A stretch of DNA of 64,000 bases from Macrocybe gigantea. Its lineage: Eukaryota; Basidiomycota; Agaricomycetes; Agaricales; Callistosporiaceae. The stretch covers positions 310,001 through 374,000 of the forward strand of contig SJRY01000302.1 of the NCBI GenBank assembly GCA_011319805.1. Direction: 5' to 3'. The position numbers and the translations under genes are program-made. The stretch's first letter is position 1. Every line of letters starts with the position of its first letter. The notes under the pieces are model-generated. The model was not told the origin of the DNA and did not search any database. It saw nothing but the letters and a program-made list of their open reading frames with translations. Positions 33,658-45,000 of the stretch are shown here, piece after piece.

Positions 33658-34868
33658 ATGTCAGCCTCCAGTAGAACTGCGACTAGCCCCCTGACCAAGA
33701 TCATCCTTCCCGATCTCGTTTCCCATTGCACGTTCAAGCTTCGAATGAGTCGACATAGGAAACAGGTCACCACCGATACAAAAAGATGGTTATTCAAAGG
33801 AGGCAACCTGATAGGAAAGAAACGTGACGCGTGGCATGGGCTTAAGGCAGGGCTCCTGACTGCCATGACCTATCCTGGTGCAGCGTATCCTCAGCTGAGA
33901 GTCTGCAACGACTTTCTCACCTATCTGTTCCATCTGGACAACCTGTCGGACGACATGGACAATCGAGGAACACGGGCTGTTGCCGATGAGGTCCTTAACT
34001 CATTATACCACCCGCATACATATCGTTCGCCGGCACGTGTAGGAAGAATGGCAAGCGAGTGAGCACCGCTCTTCTGGACAACGTGGCTTGTAACTTATCA
34101 TAATCCGTTTTCCAGCTATTACAAACGCATTACCCTGACAGCCTCCCTTGGGACTCAGCAGCGCTTCATGGAGACCATGGATTTCTTCTTCCAGAGTGTA
34201 ACACAACAGGCTGCTGACCGTGCTGCGGGAGTCATTCCAGACCTCGAGTCCTACATTGCGTTGCGCCGCGATACCTCTGGATGCAAACCTTGCTGGGCAC
34301 TGATCGAATGTGAGCATAATCTGATTTGGACCACTTCGCATGACCTAACTTGACTGCCTTCGTGGATAGATGCATACAATCTCAATATTCCAGACGAAGT
34401 CATGGATCATCCTCTCATCCGTAGCCTGGGTGAAGCAGCGAATGATTTGGTAACATGGTCAAATGCAAGTATCCTTACTGGAAATGATGAAACCTTTGCT
34501 TATCTCTCGCTCTCCGTTTGCAGGACATTTTCTCATACAATGTTGAACAGTCCAAGGGTGACACCCACAATATGATCCCGGTGGTGATGCATGAAGAGGG
34601 ACTCGATCTCCAATCTGCCGTGGATTTCGTTGGCGCCATGTGCAAGCAGTCAATAGACCGCTTTATCGACGACAGATCCAAGCTTCCATCTTGGGGTCCC
34701 GAAGTTGACCGCGATGTTCAGATCTATGTCGATGGACTCGCAGACTGGATAGTTGGGTCGCTTCATTGGTCATTTGAATCCGAGCGATACTTTGGGAAGA
34801 TGGGGCGAGACGCAAAGGCAACTCGTGTCGTAACCTTGCTGCCTCACCGCGACGGATCAACATCATAG
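33658..34868 (+). CDS. Sesquiterpene synthase (class I terpene cyclase)
   Basis: A Mg-dependent cyclase that ionises farnesyl diphosphate. Exons are 33658-34058, 34116-34309, 34370-34464 and 34524-34868, giving 344 residues, the usual length for basidiomycete enzymes. The Asp-rich motif is DNLSD (residues 94-98, in FHLDNLSDDMD). The second metal motif is N230 D I F S234 Y N V E238, exactly N-xxx-S-xxx-E. The C-terminal Arg-Tyr pair is R318-Y319 in SERYF. The last intron (34465-34523) has a GC donor (AAT|GCAAGT). No GT donor nearby keeps the NSE motif. Product cannot be predicted. No P450, prenyl transferase or regulator gene lies close by; the nearest P450 is about 17 kb away. Confidence 0.93.
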
Positions 34869-37425
34869 TCCTCATCACCCCAAGTATAAGGTTTGTTCCC
34901 GCATCTGATTCTTTGCATCTTTTTACACATCAATTCAATGACGATGACAGATATTCCTGACCCGGACTCGAATTCACAAAAAAGCGATAGCGCTCACCAA
35001 TGGAAAGGAAGTGCGCCTCCTCCGCTCAAAGTGTATCATTTTCTTCCTTCGACACTTCTATGCTTCGACCACTTCTTTTTACTAGTACATCTTCTACATA
35101 ATAATCCACTTTCGTTCGCTATTGTATCTATATCCTTCACATTCGTTCTATCACATATTATACATAATTAGCTATTGCCGCCACCTTCGTTAATTACTTC
35201 CATACCTCTTGAGGTATACTACGTAGTTTTGGATATTATTGATTTTCCTGGCCACACACTGCACTTAGTAGATACAGTACTGGTATGAACTGCCAACTAA
35301 CGCGGAGCGTTACCATCACCGACCTCCTGACTGTCATGCCTCGTCGACGTGAGATTGAGTGATATGCCTAATGAATATGGCACGCTGTATGAGAGGCGAT
35401 GACTCGGATTAGCAAAAATGATTCACCCAGACAAGAGTTGTACTTGAATTTGGAGAAATCACCATGTTAACCATCAGCCAAATACATGTTTGAGGATCCC
35501 ACAACACAGATCGTTTGCATCCAAATGATATCGCTCGCTGCAACGCTTGCCGTGATGTGCGATGAAAACATCTATTGGTTCAAGTTAGGTCATCGTACCA
35601 TCAGGAGGCACTTCTCCAGACCCTGACACGGTGGACAGACCATCAAGAGGACTGAAAAAAGTCTCCCACACAAAGGCAATCAGGCTGAATTCTTCGTCAA
35701 GGCCCAAAATCGTAAGTCCATCACTGCATGCCAATCACGAACTTGTCTTGCGCAGGTGAAGTCTAGACACTCAAGACAGAACTAACCCAAGTCGGATGGT
35801 TGCAGTGTACAACCTTGCTGCATGCTGCCGTTGCATAGGTAAGACTACACGATTTTCACGGTATCGATATCACCGACAGCTGGCCGGAGAATCCACCACG
35901 GACATGTGTAGAGCCACAGGAACAGAGTGCAGTCCAATTGTCTTGTTCTCGACATGTGTCTCCATTCCACTTGAGGCCTAATGAAAGCTGTGCACGGCTT
36001 GCTGCACGCTAGAAGGACCGCTCGAATGGTATTGTTTTGCGCCCAAGCCCGATCACACATCCATGTCTACCGAGAATGAACAAATCATTTATCCTTGCTT
36101 GAATGAAGACGTTAGGTACGTTCTAGCGTGTCAAGATCGATGAAAAAAAAAACTGCTAGGTTGAACATGCATCCTAACGAAAATCTCACGTCACCGTCCT
36201 CGTTTCGACAAGATGCAGTTGATGGATCATATCATTGATTTCACATGTTACTTCTGGGGATGCATCAACGTTAACGGACACGAGACGGACAGCGGCATGG
36301 CCGGACAGACAGCAACATGATCCATGAAAATGGAGCCAGGTGTCATAACTCGCGTCTTTGCTTTACGAACGACGCCATCACCTCGAATAACACTGATACA
36401 CGTCTTATTGTTCTCCCTCGTTCCTAAACTCATGGAAGCGCCACGCCTCCGCGGAATTGTCCAAATGTAATAACGTACCTCCCAAGCCACATTGCCAAGG
36501 GCAGCAGTAGCAGAGAGATCTCCAAGACACAAACGGCGATCTGGTCATCGGTGTATCTCCCGGCGGCATTCCGTCCAATCTTCATCTTACAAATACCATC
36601 GCGCAGTCTTCAATCCATGCGACGTCCAGGGTTCCAACTAGGTTCAGAACGCCACTTGAAACAATAGGAAATGGGGCTTGTGAGTAGTTTTTTTTTCTCA
36701 TCATCGTTGTCACCATGATGCCGCAGTTGGCAGGGCTCGGAGGCATTCATAAGCGCCCAATCCATCGCCATCGCCGCACGCCATGAAACATCACCGTTCC
36801 ACAACTTTATTTTTTTTCCTTCAATTGTGAACCTAATGGGGAATTAAGCGAGAGTAGTGAACAATTGAGAAAGGAAATCTCACGCTCAGTGACGGTGGAG
36901 TAAAGCATCGAAAGGCTAAATATTTTAATTTGCCTTGGGGATACGCATGGAACGGAGGTAGATTGCGCGTTAGTTCGCATCTTATGAATAGTTTCGAGGA
37001 GAGAGGGAAAAAGATATATCCATGAGATCCCTGGGTTTCTCTCTTTCGTTGATGTGCTTCATAATTGAATTAAAAACGAATGCTGCCATCGAGTAGACGC
37101 CACCAGGGAGAAAAAGAATGTCCAAAGGAAGCTCATCAAGCCTTGCGCATCTGCATTTCTCAAACATCGAGCATCGCACATAAATTTAAGACGAACTAGG
37201 CGCCCTATGGAGTTTGAAGTATCGAGGGACAGCGGCCTTAATACGCGCGGGAGACGTGGGCAGCGGAGGAAGAGGAGGCAATCAGCGAATGGGCCGCGTA
37301 GACCAGTGCACCGTTTTCTGTCCACATCAAAAGAGCAGGTAATTAATCCATTACTTCCGAATATTATAAACATAGACACTGGACCAGACCCGTGGACTTG
37401 TCGGAGAGGCGCTGAAGGGAGGGGG
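34869..37425. other. Gene-poor intergenic region
   Basis: About 2.5 kb. The first 300 bases are AT-rich and probably include the terpene synthase 3' UTR. The remainder has only short frames without recognisable content. An A run is at 36143-36151 and a T run at 36689-36698. No gene is supported. Confidence 0.5.
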
Positions 37426-38923
37426 TCAGTAGGCCGATCGCTTTCCAGGCGCCTCCCACAGCTGCTCCCTGATGACCCAAGGACCGTCGTACCACATCCT
37501 CTTCTCAAAGACGAGGAACTCCGTGACTCGTTTCCGCTCAGCCGGCACGAGTCCTTTCGACGCGGGTTCGCCCTCAGCAGGTGTATGCAGAGGCTTACCC
37601 CACTTGTCATATATCTCCAGGCTCTGCAGAAATTGTCGGAGATGAAACCCGTCAGTGCGCCTATAGAAGGGGTTCGAGCATGGACGCAACTTGTTCTGTA
37701 TCAACCTTCACGAGAGCGTGCACCATCATCCTGTTGCCGAATTTAGGCTCCTCGTTTCCGAGATAGCCTTCCGTCACGCGAATGGAAAGAACACGCGTAG
37801 GGGAGACCTCCCGGTGGAACCTCCAGATATAGTGGCGACCTGGGTTGAGCCGCCTTTTGAGGACGCGCTGAATCTCTTCCTGATACGCTGATGCAGTCAA
37901 AAGCTTGACTTCCTTTGAATCTTGGCTGATGAAAGACGTGTAAGAATCAACGAGAGGAAAAACGTGTGCTGTCATACTCTGCTAAAGCTGTGTTAAGACC
38001 TCTGTATGTTTCGAGCACGGAGCTCCGAAGCGGTGCCATCCAAGATCCTTTCCTGACCGATGTAGTGGTGAGTAGCTTCCATGGCCATTGAGTGATGTAT
38101 TTCTGTAGTCGCGTTGCATTCGAAAGGTCAAACCCTGGTATGGCGTCGGCTTGGGCCAAGAACAACATACTAGCAACCGCACGCAGTGAGTTTTGCCTCA
38201 ACATTTCAAGATACGCAGCGGACGTGCCTTGTTGCGTTCTTTCCCCTGTTTGATTGATTTTGGACGAATTGCCGCCACATCGCACGGAGGCCAGGATAGT
38301 TTTTGTACTGTGTCGGCAGGACAGAGTGCGGAATCATTACATCTTTTCTTGGAAGATGGACGAGTGAGTATACGATAAAATGAATGACACGCTAGTATGA
38401 TGAAGGGGTTAAGGTAGCGACTGAATCCAATAGCACCATCGCGATGTTTCTCGCTTTGCACATGTTCCTTCGTCCTCCGCATATATGCAGGAGTAGTCGA
38501 ATGACATTGACAGGAAAAAAACATACCTAAAGTCTCCACCTTCTGTCCCCAGACGTCCAGAGTTGGGTATAGCTTCGACATCATCATTAACTTCTCGATT
38601 TGTTCCAGTTGTTCCTCCTCCGACAAAGTCTTCTTGTGCTGTTTTGTGGCAACTTCATTTGCATCTTTCTCAGACGTCTGAGGGGCGGGGTCCACTTTAG
38701 CTGACGAATTCTTGGCAGCGGCTGATGGCGCAGCCTTCGCTGTGGATCCCTTCGCTACCCGTATCGCTTTTTGTTTTGAGGCTGCTTGCGCGTATCCTCG
38801 GCATCGAGCAAACGTTCCGTTGGGGGCAAGCGCATCAAAGTCCACCCGAACAAGAATGCCAAAACCGATCCTATGCTGGTTCCTCAGCGTCCCAAGGCAT
38901 CGCTGAGAGAGTCCGAAGGACAT
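37426..38923 (-). CDS. Mitochondrial large-subunit ribosomal protein mL45 / Mba1-like (Tim44-like domain)
   Basis: A predicted mitochondrial protein of the Tim44-like fold used by mL45/Mba1 to dock the mitoribosome at the inner membrane. Exons are 38527-38923, 38228-38342, 37978-38169, 37691-37925 and 37426-37623, giving 378 residues. The N-terminus has a presequence-like region ending RGYAQAASKQK and an Ala/Lys/Glu-rich linker. The core reads TQYKNYPGLRAMWRQFVQNQ, then after splicing ADAIPGFDLSNA, RHYIWRFHREVSPTRVLSIR, GNRMMVHALVKVDTEQ and EKRMWYDGPWVIREQLWE. The intron 38170-38227 has a GC donor (AAG|GCACGT) with a CTCAC branch point. Without it the frame breaks. The first intron is unusually long for this window (184 nt). 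The family call could be refined to another Tim44-like member. Confidence 0.75.
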
Positions 38924-39141
38924 TGCTGTCCACCAATGCCGATCCGAGGTGTTGCTTTCGGCAAGACGGAAACTAGAAGATGCTGGTAAATGTTTGTTTG
39001 GTTAAATTGTTTTCGGCAAATACCGGCATCTCATGCCGAAGAAATTTCTTTTGAGCCAAATTGTCATAAACGTTCTTCAACTCCATTCCGGATCCCATAA
39101 CACTTTCGTTCCGACCTCTTTCATCCTTCTTCAAACTTACA

Positions 39142-39760
39142 ATGCCTGTAAGTTATGTTCCGACCGCCATGTGGACTGCAGGCTAATAATGAGTTAATAG
39201 CGTCAATCTCGTGCTCGTGCTGCTCCCCGCGCCGCGCCTGCCGCTGCGCCAGCTCAGACTCGGGGTGCTCACACAGCTGCTGCTCCCGCGGGCTACGCTC
39301 CTGCTCAACACGCTCCTGCGCCACCTCCAGCTGCTGCCGCGCACGCTACTCCCGCACAATCCCAGCAGCCCGGCCTGCTCGCTCAGATGGCTGCCACTGC
39401 TGGCTCGGTCGCTGTTGGCTCGACAATTGGACACGGAATCTCCAGCATGCTCTTCGGTGGAAGCTCTTCGACGCCTGCGCAAGCTGATGCTGCTCCGGTC
39501 CAGCAACAGCAACAGCAGCAATACAGCGCACCTAGCTGTGAAGCCCAAGCCAAGGGTAAGTAGTTACTCGGTTCGTCGCTGACAAACACATGCTTATAGC
39601 TTTGCATGTAGACTTCACCAAATGCTTGGAGAAGGCTGACCTTCCTTCGTGCTCTTGGTACCTTGAGCAACTGAAGGCTGTACGTCACCGTCGTCCCATT
39701 GCTGTGTTTATGACGCTGACATTTTCCCATCAGTGCCAAGCTGCTGCTGCCCCGTACTAG
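39142..39760 (+). CDS. mix17: Twin CX9C protein, CHCHD2/MIX17 family
   Basis: A small mitochondrial intermembrane-space protein imported and oxidised by the Mia40 system, linked to respiratory complex and cristae homeostasis. Exons are 39142-39147 (only Met-Pro), 39201-39555, 39612-39679 and 39734-39760, giving 151 residues, the same size as animal CHCHD2. An Ala/Pro/Gln-rich, Arg-containing N-terminus is followed by a Gly-rich hydrophobic segment ([20 protein letters not shown]). The CHCH domain then has Cys115-x9-Cys125 and Cys134-x9-Cys144. The acceptor at 39611 is required for the first CX9C. An upstream TAG ending at 39599 would add four residues and give CX13C. Confidence 0.9.
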
Positions 39761-39980
39761 ATGTTTGAACAATAGAGAACACATACTCTGAGAGGATTGG
39801 TATCTGGATTTCATACGATAGGCGATATGCTTGTATAGAGTATGTGCGCGGAATGAGATACTCACTTACCTCCCTTTCCACGTGTGCGGATGACTTCAGC
39901 ACTGATAATCTCTGTAAAAACGTCATCAATCCATCAACTCATCTCAAACTTAGCTTTCCCTATAGCCTATTCTGCAAGCA

Positions 39981-41056
39981 ATGGCATCCTCTCTGCCAAA
40001 GCTAACCGACCACAAGTATCTTATCTTTGATGTCTATGGAACGCTGGCGGTAAATGTCTTCCTTGTGTGTGCTTATCGACATAGGCTGAATGGCTGGATG
40101 TTTCACATTAGGATTGGGAGACAGGTCTCTACACGGCCCTCCTGCCTCTCCTCTCTCGCTTCCGTGCTTCGCGCAATTGGAGCCGCAAAGATGCGCTATT
40201 GGCGTTCATGTCCGTAGAGGCGGACATCCAAGCCCAAAACCCGACCATGCTCTACAGCGACCTCCTCGCCAAGGTGCACGAAGTGCTCGAGGCGCGCCTC
40301 ACCGCAGAATCAGACAAGGCCTCCCCAGATCCGAGCATGACCACGCTCGAGGGCAGTCCGCACCGCGCCTCTCCGCTGAGCGAGCCCTCGACGTCCGGGC
40401 TTCACGCCTCCGCGGACGGCGAGAGCGCGGACCCACACACGCGCTTCGGGCATTCGATCAAGCACTGGGAGATCTTCCCAGACAGCTCGCAGGCGCTGCA
40501 TGAGCTGTCGAAGCATTTCAAGCTCATCGTCCTCTCCAACACGGACCACCGCTCCTTTGCGTACACACACATGTACCTCTCCGAAGGTATACAGCCCTCG
40601 TCTACGATTCCGATCAGCGAGCGGCTCAAGTTCTACACGCGCCCGTGCCCGAACCCGCATCCGCACAATCTGTGGCTGCCTGGCGAGGCGAACCCGGACA
40701 GCAGGTCCCCGTTCAGCCTCATTCTGACGGCGCAGGACGTGCATGCGTACAAGCCCGCACTGGATGGGTTCCGTGCAGCGCTCAAGGCTATTCGGACGGA
40801 GCCGTCTCTGCGCCCGTCGGAAGGGAGTGAAGAGCTGACCGACGAGCAGCTAAAATCTCAGGTGCTCGTCGTTGCGCAAAGCTTGATGCATGACCACGTA
40901 CCAGCGAATGATCTCGGGATCAAGAGTGTTTGGATTGACCGGAAGGAGTCGCTCTGGAGACCAGAAGAACTGCAGCAGAAGCAGTTATGGACATGGAGAT
41001 TTGAAACATTGGGCGAAATGTCGAAGGCTGTCGAACGAGAGCTTGCCGAAGCTTGA
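39981..41056 (+). CDS. HAD-superfamily hydrolase, 2-haloacid dehalogenase type
   Basis: Exons are 39981-40049 and 40112-41056, with a 62-nt intron, giving 337 residues. The nucleophile motif is FDVYGTL with Asp17. Motif II is LSNTDHRSF, the catalytic Lys sits in AYKPALDGF and motif IV is VVAQSLMHDHVPANDLGIKS. The last is the signature of type II haloacid dehalogenase-like fungal proteins. An insertion rich in Ser/Pro/Glu (SDKASPDPSMTTLEGSPHRA and onward) sits in the cap region, so the protein is longer than bacterial enzymes (about 230 residues). Real substrate is unknown; many fungal members act on other small phosphorylated or halogenated acids. It starts about 220 bases after the CHCHD2 gene on the same strand. 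Confidence 0.88.
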
Positions 41057-41542
41057 GATGCCAAATATGTTATCGAGTTTCATCTCATGTCGATATGTCA
41101 CTCTCACCTGTGGCAAGCCCGTCTGCGATGCAAAACGGCGGGGTCAGTCCAGACGCCAACTGACCACATTTTGCAGTTGCTAAAATTGTTCCCGCTTCAT
41201 ACGATTGACTAACATATGTTGTTCCATTCACCATGTCTGTGAAGTCTGATCCATTCAGTAGTTCCACACCCCAGCCACGCTTATCACAGATGAGCAGCGA
41301 TATATTTCTTAATAATTATCACGCCTGCTTAATGCAACATGGTATTGATCACTAACGTCTGGTGATTGGATGCCACATACAGTTCGTACTTATTGTAGTC
41401 CAGTGTCGTCCGTAAGCCATCAAGCACCATCCCTTACATTTGCGAGCCAGGGAGTTTTAGTCGACAAGAACAAGAAATAGAAGGAGAAGAAAAAAGAAGT
41501 CCGTTCAGACGAAAAGGAAATAGAAAGACGCTGCGTTGCCGA
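41057..41542. other. Convergent intergenic region
   Basis: This lies between the 3' ends of the HAD gene and the gEgh16-like gene. No gene or RNA was recognised. Confidence 0.5.
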
Positions 41543-42748
41543 CTACAGCGCCCAGATCCAATCTACGATATGGTTCCTCTTCACGTTCCTTGCTTCCTCG
41601 TGGGTCGCAATGTTGCTAGCGAGGAAGGCACGAGCAGCACGAGTTCCCTGTTGCGTCGATGCGTAATATCAGCATTCTGTGAACGTTATGTGATGCGGAA
41701 TCACTGACTGCCGCCTTGTTCAGGTTATTGCCATTGGCGTTGGCATTCCCGTTCCGGTTGGCAGTGCGTCCTCCAGTAGCGTTGGCGTTGGCGTTCGTGT
41801 TGGTATTGCCGTTCCTGTTCTTCGTTGTCGCACCGTTCCCTTTCGTCGTGGCTCCAGTCGTCCCGGTGCCAGTGGTCTGAGCGCCAGCCTGGGTACCTGC
41901 CGCGCTGTTGGAAGCGGCACCAGCGCCAGTGTTAGTGTTCGTGCTCGTGTTCGCGTTCCCAGTGCCGGTGTTCGTGTTTGTGTTCGCATTCCCAGTGCCG
42001 GAGTTGGCGGCAGTTCCAGCGTTAGTGCCGGTATTGGCATTGGCATTCGCAGCGCCGTTGTCCGTAGCTGTTCCATTGTTTGCATTGGCGTTCGCAGTAC
42101 CATTGCCTGCGGAAGCACCGCCTGCATCTTGTTGTACGACGACGCAGTTGCCGAATCCAGAGAGGGTCTTGAAGGACTGATGTTGATAGTAGAGAGAAGT
42201 AACGGCTCAGAACTGCTTGGTGTCACCAAGGATCATGTTAGGTGACTTACTGCGACGCAGAGGTTTCCCGCCTTGCCACCAGTACATGTCGTCCCGGCTG
42301 GTAAGTTGGCCGTGATCTGTTCAGAGCCCAAGGCTTTCGGCCGCTGAATGGACAGATCAGTTACCTTCGTGGCATACAGCTGGAAAGGCATAAATTAACT
42401 GACAGGATCACCATTCTTCGTGACAGTGCCAGCGACAAAGCTGCTAGGATTTCCCGTGCCAGTCGGGTCCACGGTCATCGTGACCTGGCGCGAGCCGTCC
42501 CGCAACCTGTTGAAGTTCGTGATGGTCATCGTGAACGAACCATCCGCGGCCGCGACGACAGGCGTCGAGGTATCTATGTTGGAGGCGACGTCAGTCTTGC
42601 CGCAAGGCGTGTTCTGTTTCGGCCTTTGTACGTCCCCGCGGACGGGTGTGCCGGACACACCGAGGACAGGAGAGACTGCAGCGTGTGCGTAGGCCTGCGC
42701 TGTGAAAGATAGCACAAGCGCAGCGATGGTGAATGACTTGGAGAACAT
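41543..42748 (-). CDS. Secreted gEgh16-like protein with a low-complexity Asn/Ala/Thr/Gly tail
   Basis: Exons are 42404-42748, 42251-42343, 41709-42176 and 41543-41647, introns 60, 74 and 61 nt, giving 336 residues. A clear signal peptide (MFSKSFTIAALVLSFTAQAYA) precedes AHAAVSPVLGVSGTPVRGDV and a Cys-containing domain (QNTPCGKTD, LPAGTTCTGGKAGNLC, LSGFGNCVVVQQ). This layout resembles the gEgh16/Gas1-like secreted proteins of fungi, originally described from infection structures. The middle third is degenerate repeats of Asn, Ala, Thr and Gly, with many NxT sequons. The last exon, GTRAARAFLASNIATHEEAR to WIWAL, is not a GPI signal. The first intron is placed so that RPKALGSEQITANLP follows NGDP. 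Role in the cell wall or extracellular matrix is inferred. Confidence 0.72.
41745..42125 (-). repeat. Coding low-complexity repeat (Asn/Ala/Thr/Gly)
   Basis: This is a degenerate hexanucleotide-like tract encoding short units such as NANANTGT, TGNANTNTN and TNANANA. It lies within the gEgh16-like gene. The tract opens long frames on both strands, which are shadows. Confidence 0.8.
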
Positions 42749-43887
42749 CTTTTCGGAGCGACGAGAAATGTGCGGAAAAAAAATAAACGGGACTGCAGCG
42801 TTCAACGACAGTTCAACTGCGCAGAAGGACAAATAAGGGCGAATATGAATTTGGCTCTGCAAGCGGGACAGGCAGTCAGGAAGGATGGGACAAACAGTGC
42901 GACCGAGCAAAAAAAAAAAGGCGAAACAAAAACAAAGATGATGCGGTCGGAAAGGAGCCTGTCCTCGAGAAGAACTGGGAAGAAAAAAGGGATGGTGCAA
43001 GACGAGGAACCCTTGGTCCCCAAGGATGAGGCATTTTATATTGCCTTGCGGCCACCAATCCCTTTTCGTGTCCGATATTCGACTGCAAATTCTCGCGGTC
43101 GCCAATAGAATCAGTCTCCCAGAGAACCCCGGTGACAGAGGAAACCATTAGTCGCGTCACTCGTGATCTCTGAACTTGACTACAACGCGACCAACTGCTA
43201 AAGTATTGTCCGGGCATCGGCATTGGTTGATCAGGGGTCCTGTATCGAGCCTCGGTTGCTTTTATCTTGGAGAAGCATTGCTGCATGCATGGTGCACGAT
43301 TTCCTAGGTTAGAAAGGGGCCGGTCGCATCTGTAAGGCCTGAGCAGAGACAATAGCACCGTCAGAGAGCGGTGTTAGACCTTCAAGCTTCAAGCTTCAAG
43401 ACTTGGACGCGATAGAAGCTGTCAATGTGCACAGACGTCGTCATCACTTGCTGTCATCTTTTAATTGACTTTGTCTGCACCCGAGGCCAACAAACCCTAG
43501 AAACGTTGAGATGATGGTTAGGAACGTTGAACTGGTAAACACAGCAAACACGTTGAGACGGTGCAATCTTTGAACCAGACATACGGCTGAACTTTGTTGT
43601 GCTTTACACGCGATGAATGTTCGCTCCCTTGGTACATCAAGTTTCGATTTTCACTCTGGTCGTTGGTCGAAGCTGGAAACTCGCTTGTCCGTAAACAAAA
43701 GACGACGAGAAGGGTCACTGAGTTTCCCATATTTGGTGTTGAGCGTAATCTATGATCTATTATAATAACAATCATCTGAAAAACATTTGAGACACTTGAG
43801 CCTCGTTGAGTTCGACATCCTCTCGTTTCTCAAACCACCACCACCCCAGCGTCTCGCACTCGAAAGATCTACCCAAGCACAGCAAAC
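42749..43887. other. Divergent intergenic region
   Basis: About 1.1 kb between two divergent genes. A run of A is at 42911-42920 and three tandem copies of TTCAAGC lie near 43381-43400. I see no gene here. Confidence 0.5.
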
Positions 43888-44571
43888 ATGTCCGACCTCT
43901 ACGCCGTAGCAGGTTCGTGCCCTGCCAGACTCCTCGGAAACACCTACAACCGGTGTTGACAAATTCACTTCCCTTTTGCTTCCGCTCCCGCGACGGGATG
44001 AACCTGATCGTCCAGATTTCTGCCTCATCCCTATGGGCACCGGAGCCTCCTCTGTGGCTGAGGAAATTGCCGAATGTCAGCGCGTTCTTTCCAAGTCTGG
44101 TTTGAAATACAAGGTATGTCGCCTCCCACCTTTGATTCCGCGCACAGATCTCGAGAAGCCCTCTGATTCCCTGTGAAACAATCAACCATACCTAGCTACA
44201 GTGAGCTCTGTCTTTTCTGATGCGTAGGAAGGCCCTAGAGACCGACTGATGATGACAACTTCTTCACGTTCAGTGGATACGGGACCAACATTGGTCAGTA
44301 CTAGTGTTGCAACCGCCAGTATCCGGCATCTTCGACCAACAGACTCACATTATCGCTTTGTCCATCAGAGGGTCCGTGGTCTGCCGTCACAAAGGCCATC
44401 CATGACTGTCATGCCGCCATCCACGCAAAGGGAGTTCCCCGCGTAGCCACCGACATCAGAATCGGAACCCGCACCGACAAAGAAGCGCACGAAGGGAACG
44501 AAGAGAAAGTCAGGCGCGTCGAAGAGATTTGGCCAAGGACAGGAAGTAATGGACGTCAGAATCCCTTGTGA
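43888..44571 (+). CDS. ECM15 / MTH1187-family (UPF0045) thiamine-binding-like protein
   Basis: A small cytosolic protein of the MTH1187/YkoF-like fold; relatives bind thiamine precursors, and the yeast member ECM15 was found in a cell-wall screen. Exons are 43888-43912, 44016-44113, 44196-44200, 44274-44293 and 44369-44571, giving 116 residues. The core reads ADFCLIPMGTGASSVAEEIA, VLSKSGLKYK, then LHGYGTNIEGPWSAVTKAIH and GVPRVATDIRIGTRTDKEAH. Conserved reading across the middle requires a 5-nt exon (CTACA) between a CTAG acceptor and a GTGAGC donor. It supplies the Leu and part of the His of KLHGYGTN. A different acceptor near 44236 would insert ten residues and is less likely. The C-terminus after VEEI may be slightly longer than usual. 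Confidence 0.85.
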
Positions 44572-45000
44572 AGCACTCTGCCGTCCCAAGAATTCTCTTC
44601 TTTTCTTTATGCATTTCACTTATCAAATCAAATGCGTTGTGAGATCTTTTATTGTCCTCTTTTTGTAGCCGCGAGGCATATGCTTTATGTGTACAATCTA
44701 TGTATGTGTCAATGTTAAAATGACTGATGACGAACCTTTCGAGTTGCACAATCTCTAGGATTGAATGAAAAAGGAGGTCTACAGAGCAAACAAAAGAAGA
44801 AAAAAAAGAGAGCAATCCAAATGCTGCCAGAACATTCGCTTTATTGCAATGATAGCATCGTGAGCGAGACGGCGCGGCAAAGGAATTTCTGAATCAGTAA
44901 TCGTTAGTACATAGGAGAGAGTGGTGAAATGGCGGGGCAGAGGTGATGCTGTCCAAGACAGAGTGGGACACAAAGGATGGAGGTAGCGCACAAGTGACCA
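44572..45000. other. Convergent intergenic region
   Basis: 3' flanks of two convergent genes. An A-rich stretch is at 44790-44810. Nothing further is supported. Confidence 0.5.

Noticed and set aside
38228..38285. Frameshift in the mL45-like gene
   Set aside because: A 58-nt GC-AG intron with a CTCAC branch point removes exactly the offending bases, so no mutation is needed.
41720..42229. 169-codon minus-strand frame of PT/RT repeats
   Set aside because: Out-of-frame reading of the low-complexity tract in the gEgh16-like gene; the spliced frame has the conserved Cys domain.
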